Notes under the pieces: generated by a model
Databases searched by the model: none
The model's input: the letters and a program-made list of their open reading frames with translations, nothing else
What the model was told of the DNA's origin: nothing
Part shown: positions 8,461 to 16,027 of the stretch, piece by piece
Layout: every line of letters starts with the position of its first letter
Numbering within the stretch: the first letter of the stretch is position 1
Program-made: the position numbers and the translations under genes
Source of the DNA: Oscillospiraceae bacterium
Lineage (GTDB): Bacteria > Bacillota > Clostridia > Oscillospirales > CAG-272
Direction: 5' to 3'
NCBI GenBank assembly: GCA_015064355.1
Contig: SVSJ01000005.1
Coordinates: 1-64,000 of the forward strand
DNA: 64,000 nucleotides

Positions 8461-9861
8461 TTAGAATCTGAAGTAAAGGAACGGGCTGAAGGAACCGTCA
8501 ACCAGGTATGCTGTCATTACGAGAATCAGAGCAACGAGGGCGATGGGTTCAAGTACGTTCATGATCTTTGCGCCGGCTGCTTTTTCTTTGATCTTTGTAG
8601 CAACGGTCTTAACAAGAGGTGTTGCACCGATAATGGCAAGAACAAGTACAACAGCGTAACTGCGCAGGTAATATACTGTTTCTGCGTTGATGAAGGGGAT
8701 TCCGCCGGCACCAAAGAGACCGCCAACATTTGCACCCAACTGTGAAAGGTCAACAGATGCAAACAGCACGAAGCTGAACAGCACGAGGACAAGCACGTAA
8801 ATGTGGTTCAGCACCTTCATTTTTTTGAGATGCTTGAGGAGCCACATCTTTTCAATAAGAAGTGCGATTCCAAAGAACACACCCCAGAGGATGAAGTTCC
8901 AGGATGCGCCGTGCCAGAAGCCTGTAAGCATCCAAACAACGAAGATATTGAAGATGTTTCTGAGCTTTGAGCAGCGGTTACCGCCAAGAGGAATATATAC
9001 GTAGTCGCGGAACCATGTACCAAGGGACATATGCCATCTTCTCCAGAATTCTGTAATGCTTCCGGAAATGAAGGGATAGTTGAAGTTCTCAAGGAAATCA
9101 AATCCGAACATTTTACCAAGACCGATAGCCATATCGGAGTAGCCGGAGAAGTCGAAGTATATCTGAAGTGCGTATGAGATACTGTACAGCCAGAAAAATA
9201 CTACCGACTTATCAGCGGATTCGGCAAAGCTTGTACCGAGTCCCGCAAGAACGTCTGCGATAAGGATCTTCTTGCCAAGACCGATCACAAATCTTCTTAT
9301 ACCAACCGCAACTTTCTCAAAGCTGTGGGTTCTTGTTTCAAGCTGCAGGGCGATGTCGGAATATCTTACGATAGGACCTGCGATAAGCTGTGGGAACAAT
9401 GAAATATACGTTGCGAGGTTGATGATATTTTTCTGTGCAGCCACTCCTCCTCTGTATACGTCAACCGTATAGCTGAGGATCTGGAATGTGTAGAAGCTAA
9501 TACCAACGGGCAGAGCGATTCTCAGAAGAGGTACGCCAATGCCTGTTACTGCATTGAAGTTAGAAATAAAGAAATCGGCATATTTGAAGTATGCAAGGAA
9601 TCCAAGGTCTATCACCAATGAGAGGATCAAAAACAGCTTCGACAGCTTTTTGCCTTGGTATTTTTCAATAAGAAGTCCAAGAACGTATCCAAGGATGATC
9701 GTTACTGTCATCAGGACTACGTACTTGGGTTCACCCCACGCATAAAAAACAAGGCTTGCAAGAAGCAAGACCGAGTTTTTTATACATTTAGGTGCGATTA
9801 CATACAGTAATACAACTGCAGGTAAAAAATAATACAGAAACGGGATGCTTGAAAACAGCAT
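8461..9861 (-). CDS. MBOAT-family O-acyltransferase (AlgI/DltB-like)
   Basis: 466 residues with many hydrophobic segments, typical length for AlgI. Conserved blocks are FDFSGYSDMAIGLG (about 236-249), FWRRWHMSLGTWFRDYVYIPLGG (about 272-294) and FWHGASWNF, whose His317 is the usual catalytic histidine. It is an integral membrane enzyme expected to move acetyl groups from the cytoplasm to an extracellular acceptor protein. AGGTGA precedes the ATG. It forms a tight pair with the downstream DHHW protein. The neighbouring lipoprotein is 74 bases upstream and may share the transcript. Teichoic acid D-alanylation is less likely because dltA/C/D are absent and the partner is AlgJ-like. Confidence 0.9.
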   Translation of the reverse strand: MLFSSIPFLYYFLPAVVLLYVIAPKCIKNSVLLLASLVFYAWGEPKYVVLMTVTIILGYVLGLLIEKYQGKKLSKLFLILSLVIDLGFLAYFKYADFFISNFNAVTGIGVPLLRIALPVGISFYTFQILSYTVDVYRGGVAAQKNIINLATYISLFPQLIAGPIVRYSDIALQLETRTHSFEKVAVGIRRFVIGLGKKILIADVLAGLGTSFAESADKSVVFFWLYSISYALQIYFDFSGYSDMAIGLGKMFGFDFLENFNYPFISGSITEFWRRWHMSLGTWFRDYVYIPLGGNRCSKLRNIFNIFVVWMLTGFWHGASWNFILWGVFFGIALLIEKMWLLKHLKKMKVLNHIYVLVLVLFSFVLFASVDLSQLGANVGGLFGAGGIPFINAETVYYLRSYAVVLVLAIIGATPLVKTVATKIKEKAAGAKIMNVLEPIALVALILVMTAYLVDGSFSPFLYFRF

Positions 9862-9935
9862 TTAAATCACCTATTATTATTTACTTAAATGTTCCTAAAT
9901 GCGAATTATTATGATCTTGAAGTCAGTTACAAAAA

Positions 9936-10571
9936 TCAGAGAGCTGCGTCGTGAACTACTACAGCGCCTTCGTAAGTTGCGACAACTGCATCCTTGAATG
10001 CGTTTGTGCTGTCAGCGAGACCGAATGATGCCACTAAGAACCTATCTTCAAATTCAAATGCAACAAAAGTACCATTATTCATATTCATGAAATTGAAAAA
10101 TATTGAAGCACTAATCAGTTCGTTTATATATTCTTCAGGGAAAAGAGTAAGCGAAACAATAGATTCAACATCAGAAATATCAAGCTTGCCAGGTGCATTC
10201 TTAGGCATTTCATAGGAGAATTCTTCCCCAGAGTCAGGGTCTGTTTCAGTCACAGTTATCATTTCTGTGCATGCAAAATATCCCTTTATTTCTTCGCCTG
10301 ATGATGCACCAAAAGCAGGAGCAAGGTTGGAGAGAAAAGTATCGAAGCAGTTATCAAGAATAGCAGACATTTCTTCGGATAGAGGAGATTCTTCATCCTT
10401 TTTTATTTCTATAATTACATAACGTTCTGGAAAACCACACATCCATTCATTGGTCGTAATGTTCTCTTGAAGTTTAGTAATTATAGGGTCGTTCTGCTTG
10501 TTGCCGCATGCTACCATTGCTGTCATAGCAAGGATGAGTGCGAGGATTACGGAGAGAATGCGCTTTGTCAT
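9936..10571 (-). CDS. Predicted lipoprotein of unknown function
   Basis: 211 residues. The N-terminus MTKRILSVILALILAMTAMVAC is a lipoprotein signal with Cys22 in the lipobox MVAC. The mature part is acidic with several short alternating strands (RYVIIEIKKDEES, FVAFEFEDRFLVASFG) and no motif I recognise. It could be a small DUF4358-like extracytoplasmic domain, but the match is weak. GAAAGGAAA stands a little over ten bases before the ATG. It lies upstream of the MBOAT/DHHW pair in the same direction, so a role in surface polymer handling is possible but unproven. Confidence 0.7.
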   Translation of the reverse strand: MTKRILSVILALILAMTAMVACGNKQNDPIITKLQENITTNEWMCGFPERYVIIEIKKDEESPLSEEMSAILDNCFDTFLSNLAPAFGASSGEEIKGYFACTEMITVTETDPDSGEEFSYEMPKNAPGKLDISDVESIVSLTLFPEEYINELISASIFFNFMNMNNGTFVAFEFEDRFLVASFGLADSTNAFKDAVVATYEGAVVVHDAAL

Positions 10572-10901
10572 TTTTTTGTGTTTCCTTTCAAATATTGAAA
10601 AAATTATTTTCTATGTTATAGTTTTCGTGCCGGGCACACATTATATTATGTCCGCCTTCTTGCAAAAACCATACGTTAGACGATATAAAACTAAAAAAGT
10701 TCCCCTGAAAGCTGCGAATTTGATGATTTTTTCGCACTTTGTATGTATACACAAATTCAGAACCACTATTATAAAGCATTATATACCGATTAACCAAGAG
10801 TTATTTTAAAAAATCCCATAATTAACCAAATACAGTATATCAGATCGTTATTAATAACTCCACTTGAATTTATTGACATACTGTTAATTCAATCTTGACA
10901 A
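10572..10901. other. AT-rich intergenic region upstream of the lipoprotein gene
   Basis: No convincing coding potential; the small ORFs here are low-complexity and lack ribosome sites. A short palindrome GTGCCGGGCAC (10627-10637) lies about 55 bases before the lipoprotein start. A minus-strand TATAAT (10768-10773) has only a weak -35 (TTGGTT). No RNA structure is recognised. Confidence 0.5.
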
Positions 10902-10905
10902 AACA

Positions 10906-10928
10906 AAAGCCGCGTTATTTGCGGCCTT
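10906..10928 (-). terminator. Terminator of the DUF1540 gene
   Basis: On the minus strand the stem AAGGCCGC / GCGGCTTT closes on AAATAAC and is followed by TGTTTT. It lies 22 bases after the DUF1540 stop codon. Confidence 0.7.
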
Positions 10929-10949
10929 GTTTTAAGTTAATTTGATAAT

Positions 10950-11153
10950 TTACTTATTGTTGCAACCGGGCTTCCCGCAGTCACGGGAGAGAACGAAAGA
11001 GTTGCAGTCAACGCACTGGATCACTGTGGGGTTCTTCTCGTGTGTTCCGATATATACCTTATCGAGAGCGCAAAAGTCACAGGTCTTTGCGTGGTTAGCG
11101 CACTGGCTAACAGTACATGCGATAGAATGATTGGGCTTTTTGATACTTTCCAT
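10950..11153 (-). CDS. DUF1540 cysteine-rich protein
   Basis: 67 residues with eight cysteines arranged C-x4-C-x6-C-x2-C, then C-x2-C and C-x8-C-x4-C, around the core CTVSQCANHAKTCDFCALDKVYIGTH...CVDCNSF. This matches the small Clostridia DUF1540 family, which probably binds zinc or another metal; the function is unknown. It is monocistronic, with a terminator downstream. It ends in GKPGCNNK, a short tail beyond the core domain. Confidence 0.8.
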   Translation of the reverse strand: MESIKKPNHSIACTVSQCANHAKTCDFCALDKVYIGTHEKNPTVIQCVDCNSFVLSRDCGKPGCNNK

Positions 11154-11252
11154 ATTTACGCACCATCCTTATGATTTTGGAATTCGTTGAGATATTCCTA
11201 TATTATTATGGCCGGATGGAACGGGAATAATACGCGAAAATCAAAATTGCCC

Positions 11253-12347
11253 TTAATCGTGCGGTGTAGCTCTGTCCCCTCTTATGAAGGAATTAAGCTT
11301 TGACATTTCTTCTGCATCTTTTATTTCTGTAGGCTGCCACGGCTTATTCTCGCTGTAGGTCTGGTACGGAGATACCTCGTAAGATGTGGAAACGATCTCA
11401 CCCTTATCAGATCTTATATTCACCTGAAGGATCGCTGTGTAAGGATCAGGGTATCTTGATGCGCCGTCGATCAAAGCACCCAGGGAATATGCGATGAATC
11501 CGTCACCATAGCTCTCAACAGGCTGAATGTTGATACCGTTTGTACCGACGACAACGTCAGCGCCTGCATCAATGAAAGATCTGAACACGCTTTTTTTGTC
11601 TGCCGAGGGGAGGTGTCCCTCTTCCGTGTCGGTTAAATAGATGATAACAAAATCGTTTTTGAGAACTGCGTTTTCAGTCCAGGAGATCATGCCAAGGACG
11701 TTTTTCTCACTGAGCTTTCCGCAGTAGAAGGCTATCTTCAAGCCGTCGATCTCTTTATAGATCGCTCTGCCAATATCACTCCAGACAAGGCCAGCGGATT
11801 CCAAAGATGCTTTCGTATCGGAATATCCACCTGTTCCGTAGTTTGCTGTTCGCGGGCATTCAAGAACAAGTCCGTCAACATAGCCGTCAGTGAATACTTT
11901 TGCGTTACTGCTGCCGCCCAAATACCACTCGGATGCGTTCTCCTGTGGAGTGAGCTCTTCCCTATCACTTAGCACAGCATTACATGATGCGAGGGTAAAG
12001 TCATCTGTTTTAAAAAGTTCAGTAAGGTTGCGGAGGAAATATGTGCTTCCGTTTTGTGCAAGCGCCTCATTGAATGTGCCATATGAGGTGCTGCCAAGCA
12101 TAGATGCCGGGGTACAAGAGCCTAAAATACTGATCGTTGTGAGATTGTATGAGTAGTCCGGCTCGTTCAGATTTGAGATGGGCTCCTCATTGGGTGCTGT
12201 TTGTATACTTTCGGGAGGTTCCATGCCGGCGGAAAAATTGGCGTCGGTAAATACGGCAACATACAAGAACAAAACCAAAGCAACAAGGACTGTTGATACT
12301 AAAATGAAAATGAATCTTTGCGCTCTTATTCTATCAAGTATTGACAT
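11253..12347 (-). CDS. CapA-like (PGA_cap fold) membrane-anchored protein, apparently metal-ligand deficient
   Basis: 364 residues with one N-terminal membrane segment (about 13-33) followed by an extracellular CapA/PgsA-type calcineurin-like domain. Recognisable landmarks are GSCTPASML, IDGLKIAFYCGK, DAGADVVVGTNGINIQPVE and GFIAYSLGALIDG, which align with the usual GADVVIGHHPHVLQ and YSLGNFVF blocks. The residues that normally bind metal are replaced: the NNH motif reads ECPRTANYG, HWG reads TDTEEG, and GHHPHV reads GTNGINI. It may therefore be a binding or structural pseudo-enzyme rather than a hydrolase or ligase. A good promoter lies directly upstream and the gene appears monocistronic. 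Fold assignment fairly sure; loss of activity is inference. Confidence 0.78.
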   Translation of the reverse strand: MSILDRIRAQRFIFILVSTVLVALVLFLYVAVFTDANFSAGMEPPESIQTAPNEEPISNLNEPDYSYNLTTISILGSCTPASMLGSTSYGTFNEALAQNGSTYFLRNLTELFKTDDFTLASCNAVLSDREELTPQENASEWYLGGSSNAKVFTDGYVDGLVLECPRTANYGTGGYSDTKASLESAGLVWSDIGRAIYKEIDGLKIAFYCGKLSEKNVLGMISWTENAVLKNDFVIIYLTDTEEGHLPSADKKSVFRSFIDAGADVVVGTNGINIQPVESYGDGFIAYSLGALIDGASRYPDPYTAILQVNIRSDKGEIVSTSYEVSPYQTYSENKPWQPTEIKDAEEMSKLNSFIRGDRATPHD

Positions 12348-12400
12348 ATTGTCTCCCTCCTTTCGAAAGCTTATCTATATTTCAAATCATAATCAAGATT

Positions 12401-12429
12401 ATTTTACCATATTTCATGGAAAATTTCAA
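12401..12429 (-). promoter_or_regulatory. Promoter of the CapA-like gene
   Basis: Minus strand TTGAAA (12424-12429), 17 bases, TAAAAT (12401-12406) with TGG ahead of the -10. The spacer contains CCAT-N5-ATGG, a small inverted repeat. AAGGAGG precedes the start codon. Confidence 0.7.
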
Positions 12430-12450
12430 GTATTTCGTTTTTATTTCAGC

Positions 12451-13017
12451 TCAGGTAAATAAGGGGCGTATTTGTTTGCCCTCTCTCACGGCATTAACAC
12501 CCTCCCGACAGCAGGAAAAATCTGCCACAAGTGAATGCGGTTTTTTCACCGTATCGTCCTGCTTCATCGGAACAAAATATACGTTCTTTCTATTAAGCAG
12601 CTTGCCGATATTTATGAAGTTTCCCGACATTGCATCATTTGATGCTAAGGCTACAAGCAACGGTCGGTCAGATCTGAGATGGGCTTTCGCCGCCATTGTC
12701 ACCGGAGTATCTGTTATTCCGTTTGCGAGCTTTGCCAATGTGTTTCCTGTGCAGGGGCATATTATCATACTGTCAAGTGGGGACGACGGGCCGAATTTTT
12801 CCGCCTCCGCGATTGTGTTTACGGCTTCCCTGCCGCTGATTTCTTTGATCTTTGCCTTTAGTTCCTCTGCCGTGCCGAATCTTGTGTCGGTTTCTGATGA
12901 TATATACGACAGAATCGGCACTATATCATATTCCTCTGAAAGTTCTTTCATTACCTTGATTGCTTCGCTATGGGTGCAGAACGAGCCGCAAATTGCAAAT
13001 CCAAGCTTTTTTCTCAT
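12451..13017 (-). CDS. dpaB: Dipicolinate synthase subunit B
   Basis: 188 residues, the normal length for SpoVFB/DpaB, a flavoprotein-fold subunit. Motifs are GFAICGSFCTHSEAIKVM at the N-terminus, and IICPCTGNTLAKLANGITDTPVTMAAKAHLR in the middle. With DpaA it makes dipicolinic acid from a dihydrodipicolinate-pathway intermediate in the mother cell; the product loads the spore core with Ca-DPA. The start lies 6 bases after the dpaA stop, so the two genes are one transcript. Its presence says the organism makes heat-resistant endospores and uses the SpoVF route rather than the EtfA-dependent route known in some clostridia. Confidence 0.93.
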   Translation of the reverse strand: MRKKLGFAICGSFCTHSEAIKVMKELSEEYDIVPILSYISSETDTRFGTAEELKAKIKEISGREAVNTIAEAEKFGPSSPLDSMIICPCTGNTLAKLANGITDTPVTMAAKAHLRSDRPLLVALASNDAMSGNFINIGKLLNRKNVYFVPMKQDDTVKKPHSLVADFSCCREGVNAVREGKQIRPLFT

Positions 13018-13023
13018 AGCTTC

Positions 13024-13935
13024 TTACCTCCTCTCAAAATGTCCGTTAAGCTTATCTCGGATAACGGAGCAAATTATTCCACCTGCGCTCTCAGGTGAAG
13101 TTTTCCCGGGTAATGACGGCAAGGGGACTACCTTTATTCCGGAAGTTTCAGCCGCCTCCAAGTCAACACCGGAGTTCCCTGTGGCAAGCTCAAATATTAC
13201 GGTGCCGGCTTTTATTGATTTAAGGAGTTCTTCATTAAATATCAAGTAAGGCACTGTATTAAATATTGCATCGCAAGGTACGGGGTATTCTTTATACTCT
13301 CCCAGCGAGACCGCTACACACCCGTCAACCGCCGCCCAGGATAGATCCTTTACGCTCCTTGCCACCACGTACACCTCGGCACCGAGAAGCTTTAGTCTTG
13401 TGGCGAGTGTTCTGCCGCATCTGCCATATCCAACAACAACAGCCCGCATTCCCGAAACTGTGATCGGAAGATGATTTATACACGCGGCGATCGCCCCTTC
13501 CGCTGTGGGAACGGAGTTTTTAATTTGCAGTTCCTCCGAATTGTAGTAATCATAGGTTTCTATCCCGTGCTCTGCAGCATATTTTACAATGACCTGTGGA
13601 ATCATACCACCAAGAAGCAATGAGCCTATGGGCATTTTTTCACAAATTGCACCGAGCTTCACTCCGGGGGCGTTCTCACGAATCTTTTGTAAGGGGCAAT
13701 TCAAGTATTTTCCGTCCGTTGTGGATGGGAGCGGCAAAATTACTGCATCGGAGCATTTTACCGCCGATTCAAAATCCGCACAGCGCACAGCATTCTTTAG
13801 CTTTTCTTCTTCCTGTGTTCCGTACACAGCGTCAAATCCCCATACGGCACACTCAAAATCTCTGGCAAGACAGTCTGCCATTGCAAGCTGCCGTCTGTCA
13901 CCGCCAAGAATACCAATTTTTATTGTTTCCGACAT
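13024..13935 (-). CDS. dpaA: Dipicolinate synthase subunit A
   Basis: 303 residues from the ATG at 13935. The track starts three codons earlier at a GTG, but GGGTGA lies at the right distance for the ATG (MSETIKIG). The N-terminal domain has GILGGDRRQLAMADCLA; a second Rossmann motif VVVGYGRCGRTLATRLKLLGAEV (about 160-185) binds NAD(P). A run of ENAPGVKLGAICEKMPIG-type sequence is typical of the family. It forms the dehydrogenase-like half of dipicolinate synthase. A sigma-K-like promoter lies 50-80 bases upstream, which fits mother-cell expression late in sporulation. Confidence 0.93.
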   Translation of the reverse strand: MSETIKIGILGGDRRQLAMADCLARDFECAVWGFDAVYGTQEEEKLKNAVRCADFESAVKCSDAVILPLPSTTDGKYLNCPLQKIRENAPGVKLGAICEKMPIGSLLLGGMIPQVIVKYAAEHGIETYDYYNSEELQIKNSVPTAEGAIAACINHLPITVSGMRAVVVGYGRCGRTLATRLKLLGAEVYVVARSVKDLSWAAVDGCVAVSLGEYKEYPVPCDAIFNTVPYLIFNEELLKSIKAGTVIFELATGNSGVDLEAAETSGIKVVPLPSLPGKTSPESAGGIICSVIRDKLNGHFERR

Positions 13936-13988
13936 AATTTTCACCCATTAAGATTTTCTGACGGCAAAAAATAAAGCCGTCTCTCCTA

Positions 13989-14017
13989 TAGGATATGCCG
14001 TAGTTCTTGCCTCGGTC
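13989..14017 (-). promoter_or_regulatory. Sigma-K-like promoter of dpaAB
   Basis: On the minus strand GACC (14014-14017) is followed, 17 bases after the AC, by CATATCCTA (13989-13997), fitting the sigma-K consensus AC-N16/17-CATANNNTA. The -35 overlaps the stop codon of the upstream gene. The expected leader contains a hairpin GACGGC/GCCGTC (13961-13982) before the ribosome site. Sigma-K control of spoVF is known in Bacillus; here it is inferred from the motif. Confidence 0.6.
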
Positions 14018-14873
14018 AAGAAATCCCAGACACCTGCCGTCTCGAAAAGCTGACTACCTTGCCGCTTTTGGGGCTGACAGTTGCACTTATCTCTTTTGAA
14101 CCTGCCACGTAAAGAATGGTGAGGTTACCGGTTGTTTCCTCCTCAATGATTTGCTTTGCTGATTCAAAAGCCAAAGAATCCGCGGGATATAGTATTTTCA
14201 GATATTCCTTTGCAATTTCTTCGCATTCTTCCGGTGTAAAGCTGTAAACTCCTTTGGGAAGTGAGATTGATGCTTCAATGGGAAGGATAGTTTTTTCGTC
14301 AACAAGGACGTATGCGTTGTCACAGGTGAAGAGGTATCTGCCTCCGTCACACCACGTTCCCCTTGCGAAGATATTGCTTCCGCCCACTACGCGATTTGCA
14401 CAGTTTTTCGCTTGTTTGTACTTGGTTACGGCTACCGACGAGGGCTGATATTTCCTCATTTGGGTGGGGAGGCTTCGTGCTTGTTCTGCACTGTTTCCGG
14501 TATCATCAGCAGGGGTGTTGAGAATTTGACGAACATCATTTGCAATTTCAGCGTTTAACTCCCCAATAGTAACTCTCTCTGCCACATTATGAAACTGCAG
14601 GGCAAGTTTACGCTCTCCTGCCCGCAAAGCATAATCCGCCGCTGTTGATGCGTGATGATAGGCTTTCAAATAATCACCTGAGTTCACATCATCTATAATA
14701 CTATAGGCGGCTGTCTCCATTTCAGCGCGATAAGTTGTCGCGGCAGACCGCTCAGCCAAGGACTTAGACCGCAAAACCACCGCGAGTACAGCGAGCAATC
14801 CTATGATCAGACAAAGCATTGTGCACATCACAAGCAAAAACATTTTTGATTTTAACAAACTTTTCATAAACAT
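14016..14873 (-). CDS. Membrane-anchored PepSY/YpeB-like protein, probably spore-related
   Basis: 285 residues. A membrane anchor (about 10-34) is followed by a helical region (about 45-125) and a C-terminal PepSY-like domain: FTPEECEEIAKEYLKILYP, then ILYVAGSKEISATVSPKSGKVVSF. This layout resembles YpeB, the partner that stabilises the spore cortex lytic enzyme SleB, although the protein is shorter than Bacillus YpeB and no sleB is visible. Its position directly upstream of dpaAB supports a sporulation or germination role. AGGAGA stands 7 bases before the ATG. The YpeB link is tentative; membrane anchor and PepSY fold are the safer statements. Confidence 0.6.
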   Translation of the reverse strand: MFMKSLLKSKMFLLVMCTMLCLIIGLLAVLAVVLRSKSLAERSAATTYRAEMETAAYSIIDDVNSGDYLKAYHHASTAADYALRAGERKLALQFHNVAERVTIGELNAEIANDVRQILNTPADDTGNSAEQARSLPTQMRKYQPSSVAVTKYKQAKNCANRVVGGSNIFARGTWCDGGRYLFTCDNAYVLVDEKTILPIEASISLPKGVYSFTPEECEEIAKEYLKILYPADSLAFESAKQIIEEETTGNLTILYVAGSKEISATVSPKSGKVVSFSRRQVSGIS

Positions 14874-14908
14874 TATTTACTCTCCTGTTTAAATGAACAT
14901 TATTATGT

Positions 14909-14938
14909 TTGACAAAAGCACGTGTTTTATGCTATAAT
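14909..14938 (+). promoter_or_regulatory. Promoter of the holB-ricT operon
   Basis: TTGACA (14909-14914), 18 bases, TATAAT (14933-14938), with TG one base before the -10. It lies inside the N-terminal extension of the ORF-track call, showing that the extension is not translated. Confidence 0.85.
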
Positions 14939-14992
14939 AATTTTGTATGGGCGATCAGGAAACACTTTATATATTTTGAGGATTTTTATAAA

Positions 14993-16003
14993 ATGACAGA
15001 GCTGGCACGGAGTATGCTTCCGAATCTTATCGGAAACGAAAAAATCAAAAATATACTCTCTGAAGATCTCGCAAGAGGTAAGTCTGCTCACGCCTATATT
15101 CTTGAAGGTCCTCGCGGATCAGGTAAACACACGGCTGCTATGCAAATTTGCGCCGCTGTCCTTTGCGAAAACAAGGATGATCCCGCCTATTCTCTTCCCT
15201 GTGGCAAGTGTTCATTCTGCCGCAAGATCAATTCCGGTGTATTTGTTGATATGATGACCGTTTCAAACGGTGACAAGGCGTCAATCGGTGTTGATCAGAT
15301 CCGTCTAATTAAAGAGACCTTATATATTACGCCCAACGACGGCAACAAGAAGTTCTACATTATTGAGAATGCACATCTTATGACACCTCAGGCACAGAAT
15401 GCGTTTCTTTTGGCACTTGAGGAGCCGCCTGCATACGTTATGTTCTTGCTCCTTTGTGAGAATTCAGCCGCTCTCCTCGAAACTGTGAAAAGCCGTGCAC
15501 CGTCCATTCAGATGGAACGATTTGCACCGGATTTCATTGAAGAGTATTTGCGCGGAATTTACGGAAGCGGGTCTGCTCTGCATCAGAAAATCGTGCGTGC
15601 GGCTCATTTGTCAGGCGGTGCTCTCGGCTATGCAAAAGAATTATATGAGCACGGAAGCGCTGAAATGAAGCTTTACGAAACTGCAAGCGACCTTGTAGAG
15701 GTGCTTGTGTCAGCAAACAAGTCCGGCGGACTCACTTTTGTACAAGGCTCACTGCCCAAATCCCGCGCTGATACCTGTCAGGTCCTTTCTCTTGCGCGGT
15801 TGGCACTCCGAGATCTTATCTCCGATAAAAAAGGTGGAGACCTTCTGTTCTACAGTTCAACTGACGGCGTACCCTCTTTTGCGAAGAAAGTTTCGGTAAA
15901 GCGGCTTCTTGAATTAAGCTCGGCGGTGGCTGAGTCCGAAAAGCTTATTACCGCCAATTGCTCACAAAACACAGTAATGACATCGCTTATTATGAACGGT
16001 TAA
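14993..16003 (+). CDS. holB: DNA polymerase III subunit delta'
   Basis: 336 residues from the ATG at 14993; the ORF track starts at 14909, inside the promoter. It is a clamp-loader AAA+ subunit. Walker A is GPRGSGKHT (about 40-48), the zinc-finger cysteines are in LPCGKCSFCRK, the Walker B region reads FYIIENAHLM, and the sensor region LLALEEPPAYVMF follows. The usual SRC arginine-finger motif reads SRA (KSRAPSIQ), so its Cys is not conserved, while the Arg is kept. It heads the conserved Firmicutes cluster holB-ricT-...-metG-tatD. TGAGGA lies 10 bases before the start. Confidence 0.93.
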   Translation: MTELARSMLPNLIGNEKIKNILSEDLARGKSAHAYILEGPRGSGKHTAAMQICAAVLCENKDDPAYSLPCGKCSFCRKINSGVFVDMMTVSNGDKASIGVDQIRLIKETLYITPNDGNKKFYIIENAHLMTPQAQNAFLLALEEPPAYVMFLLLCENSAALLETVKSRAPSIQMERFAPDFIEEYLRGIYGSGSALHQKIVRAAHLSGGALGYAKELYEHGSAEMKLYETASDLVEVLVSANKSGGLTFVQGSLPKSRADTCQVLSLARLALRDLISDKKGGDLLFYSSTDGVPSFAKKVSVKRLLELSSAVAESEKLITANCSQNTVMTSLIMNG

Positions 16004-16027
16004 TATTGATTGGAGAATATATATTTT

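Noticed and set aside
7657-8745. 362-residue plus-strand ORF over the DHHW and MBOAT genes
   Set aside because: Crosses the boundary of two real minus-strand genes and has no start signals.
10588-10797. 69-residue minus-strand ORF in the AT-rich gap
   Set aside because: Low-complexity Asn/Ile/Tyr-rich sequence, no ribosome site, no recognisable motif.
14874-14910. CATAATA as a sigma-G -10 for the YpeB-like gene
   Set aside because: The -10 fits but the nearest GCATA -35 lies 20 bases away instead of 17-18, so the spacing is wrong.
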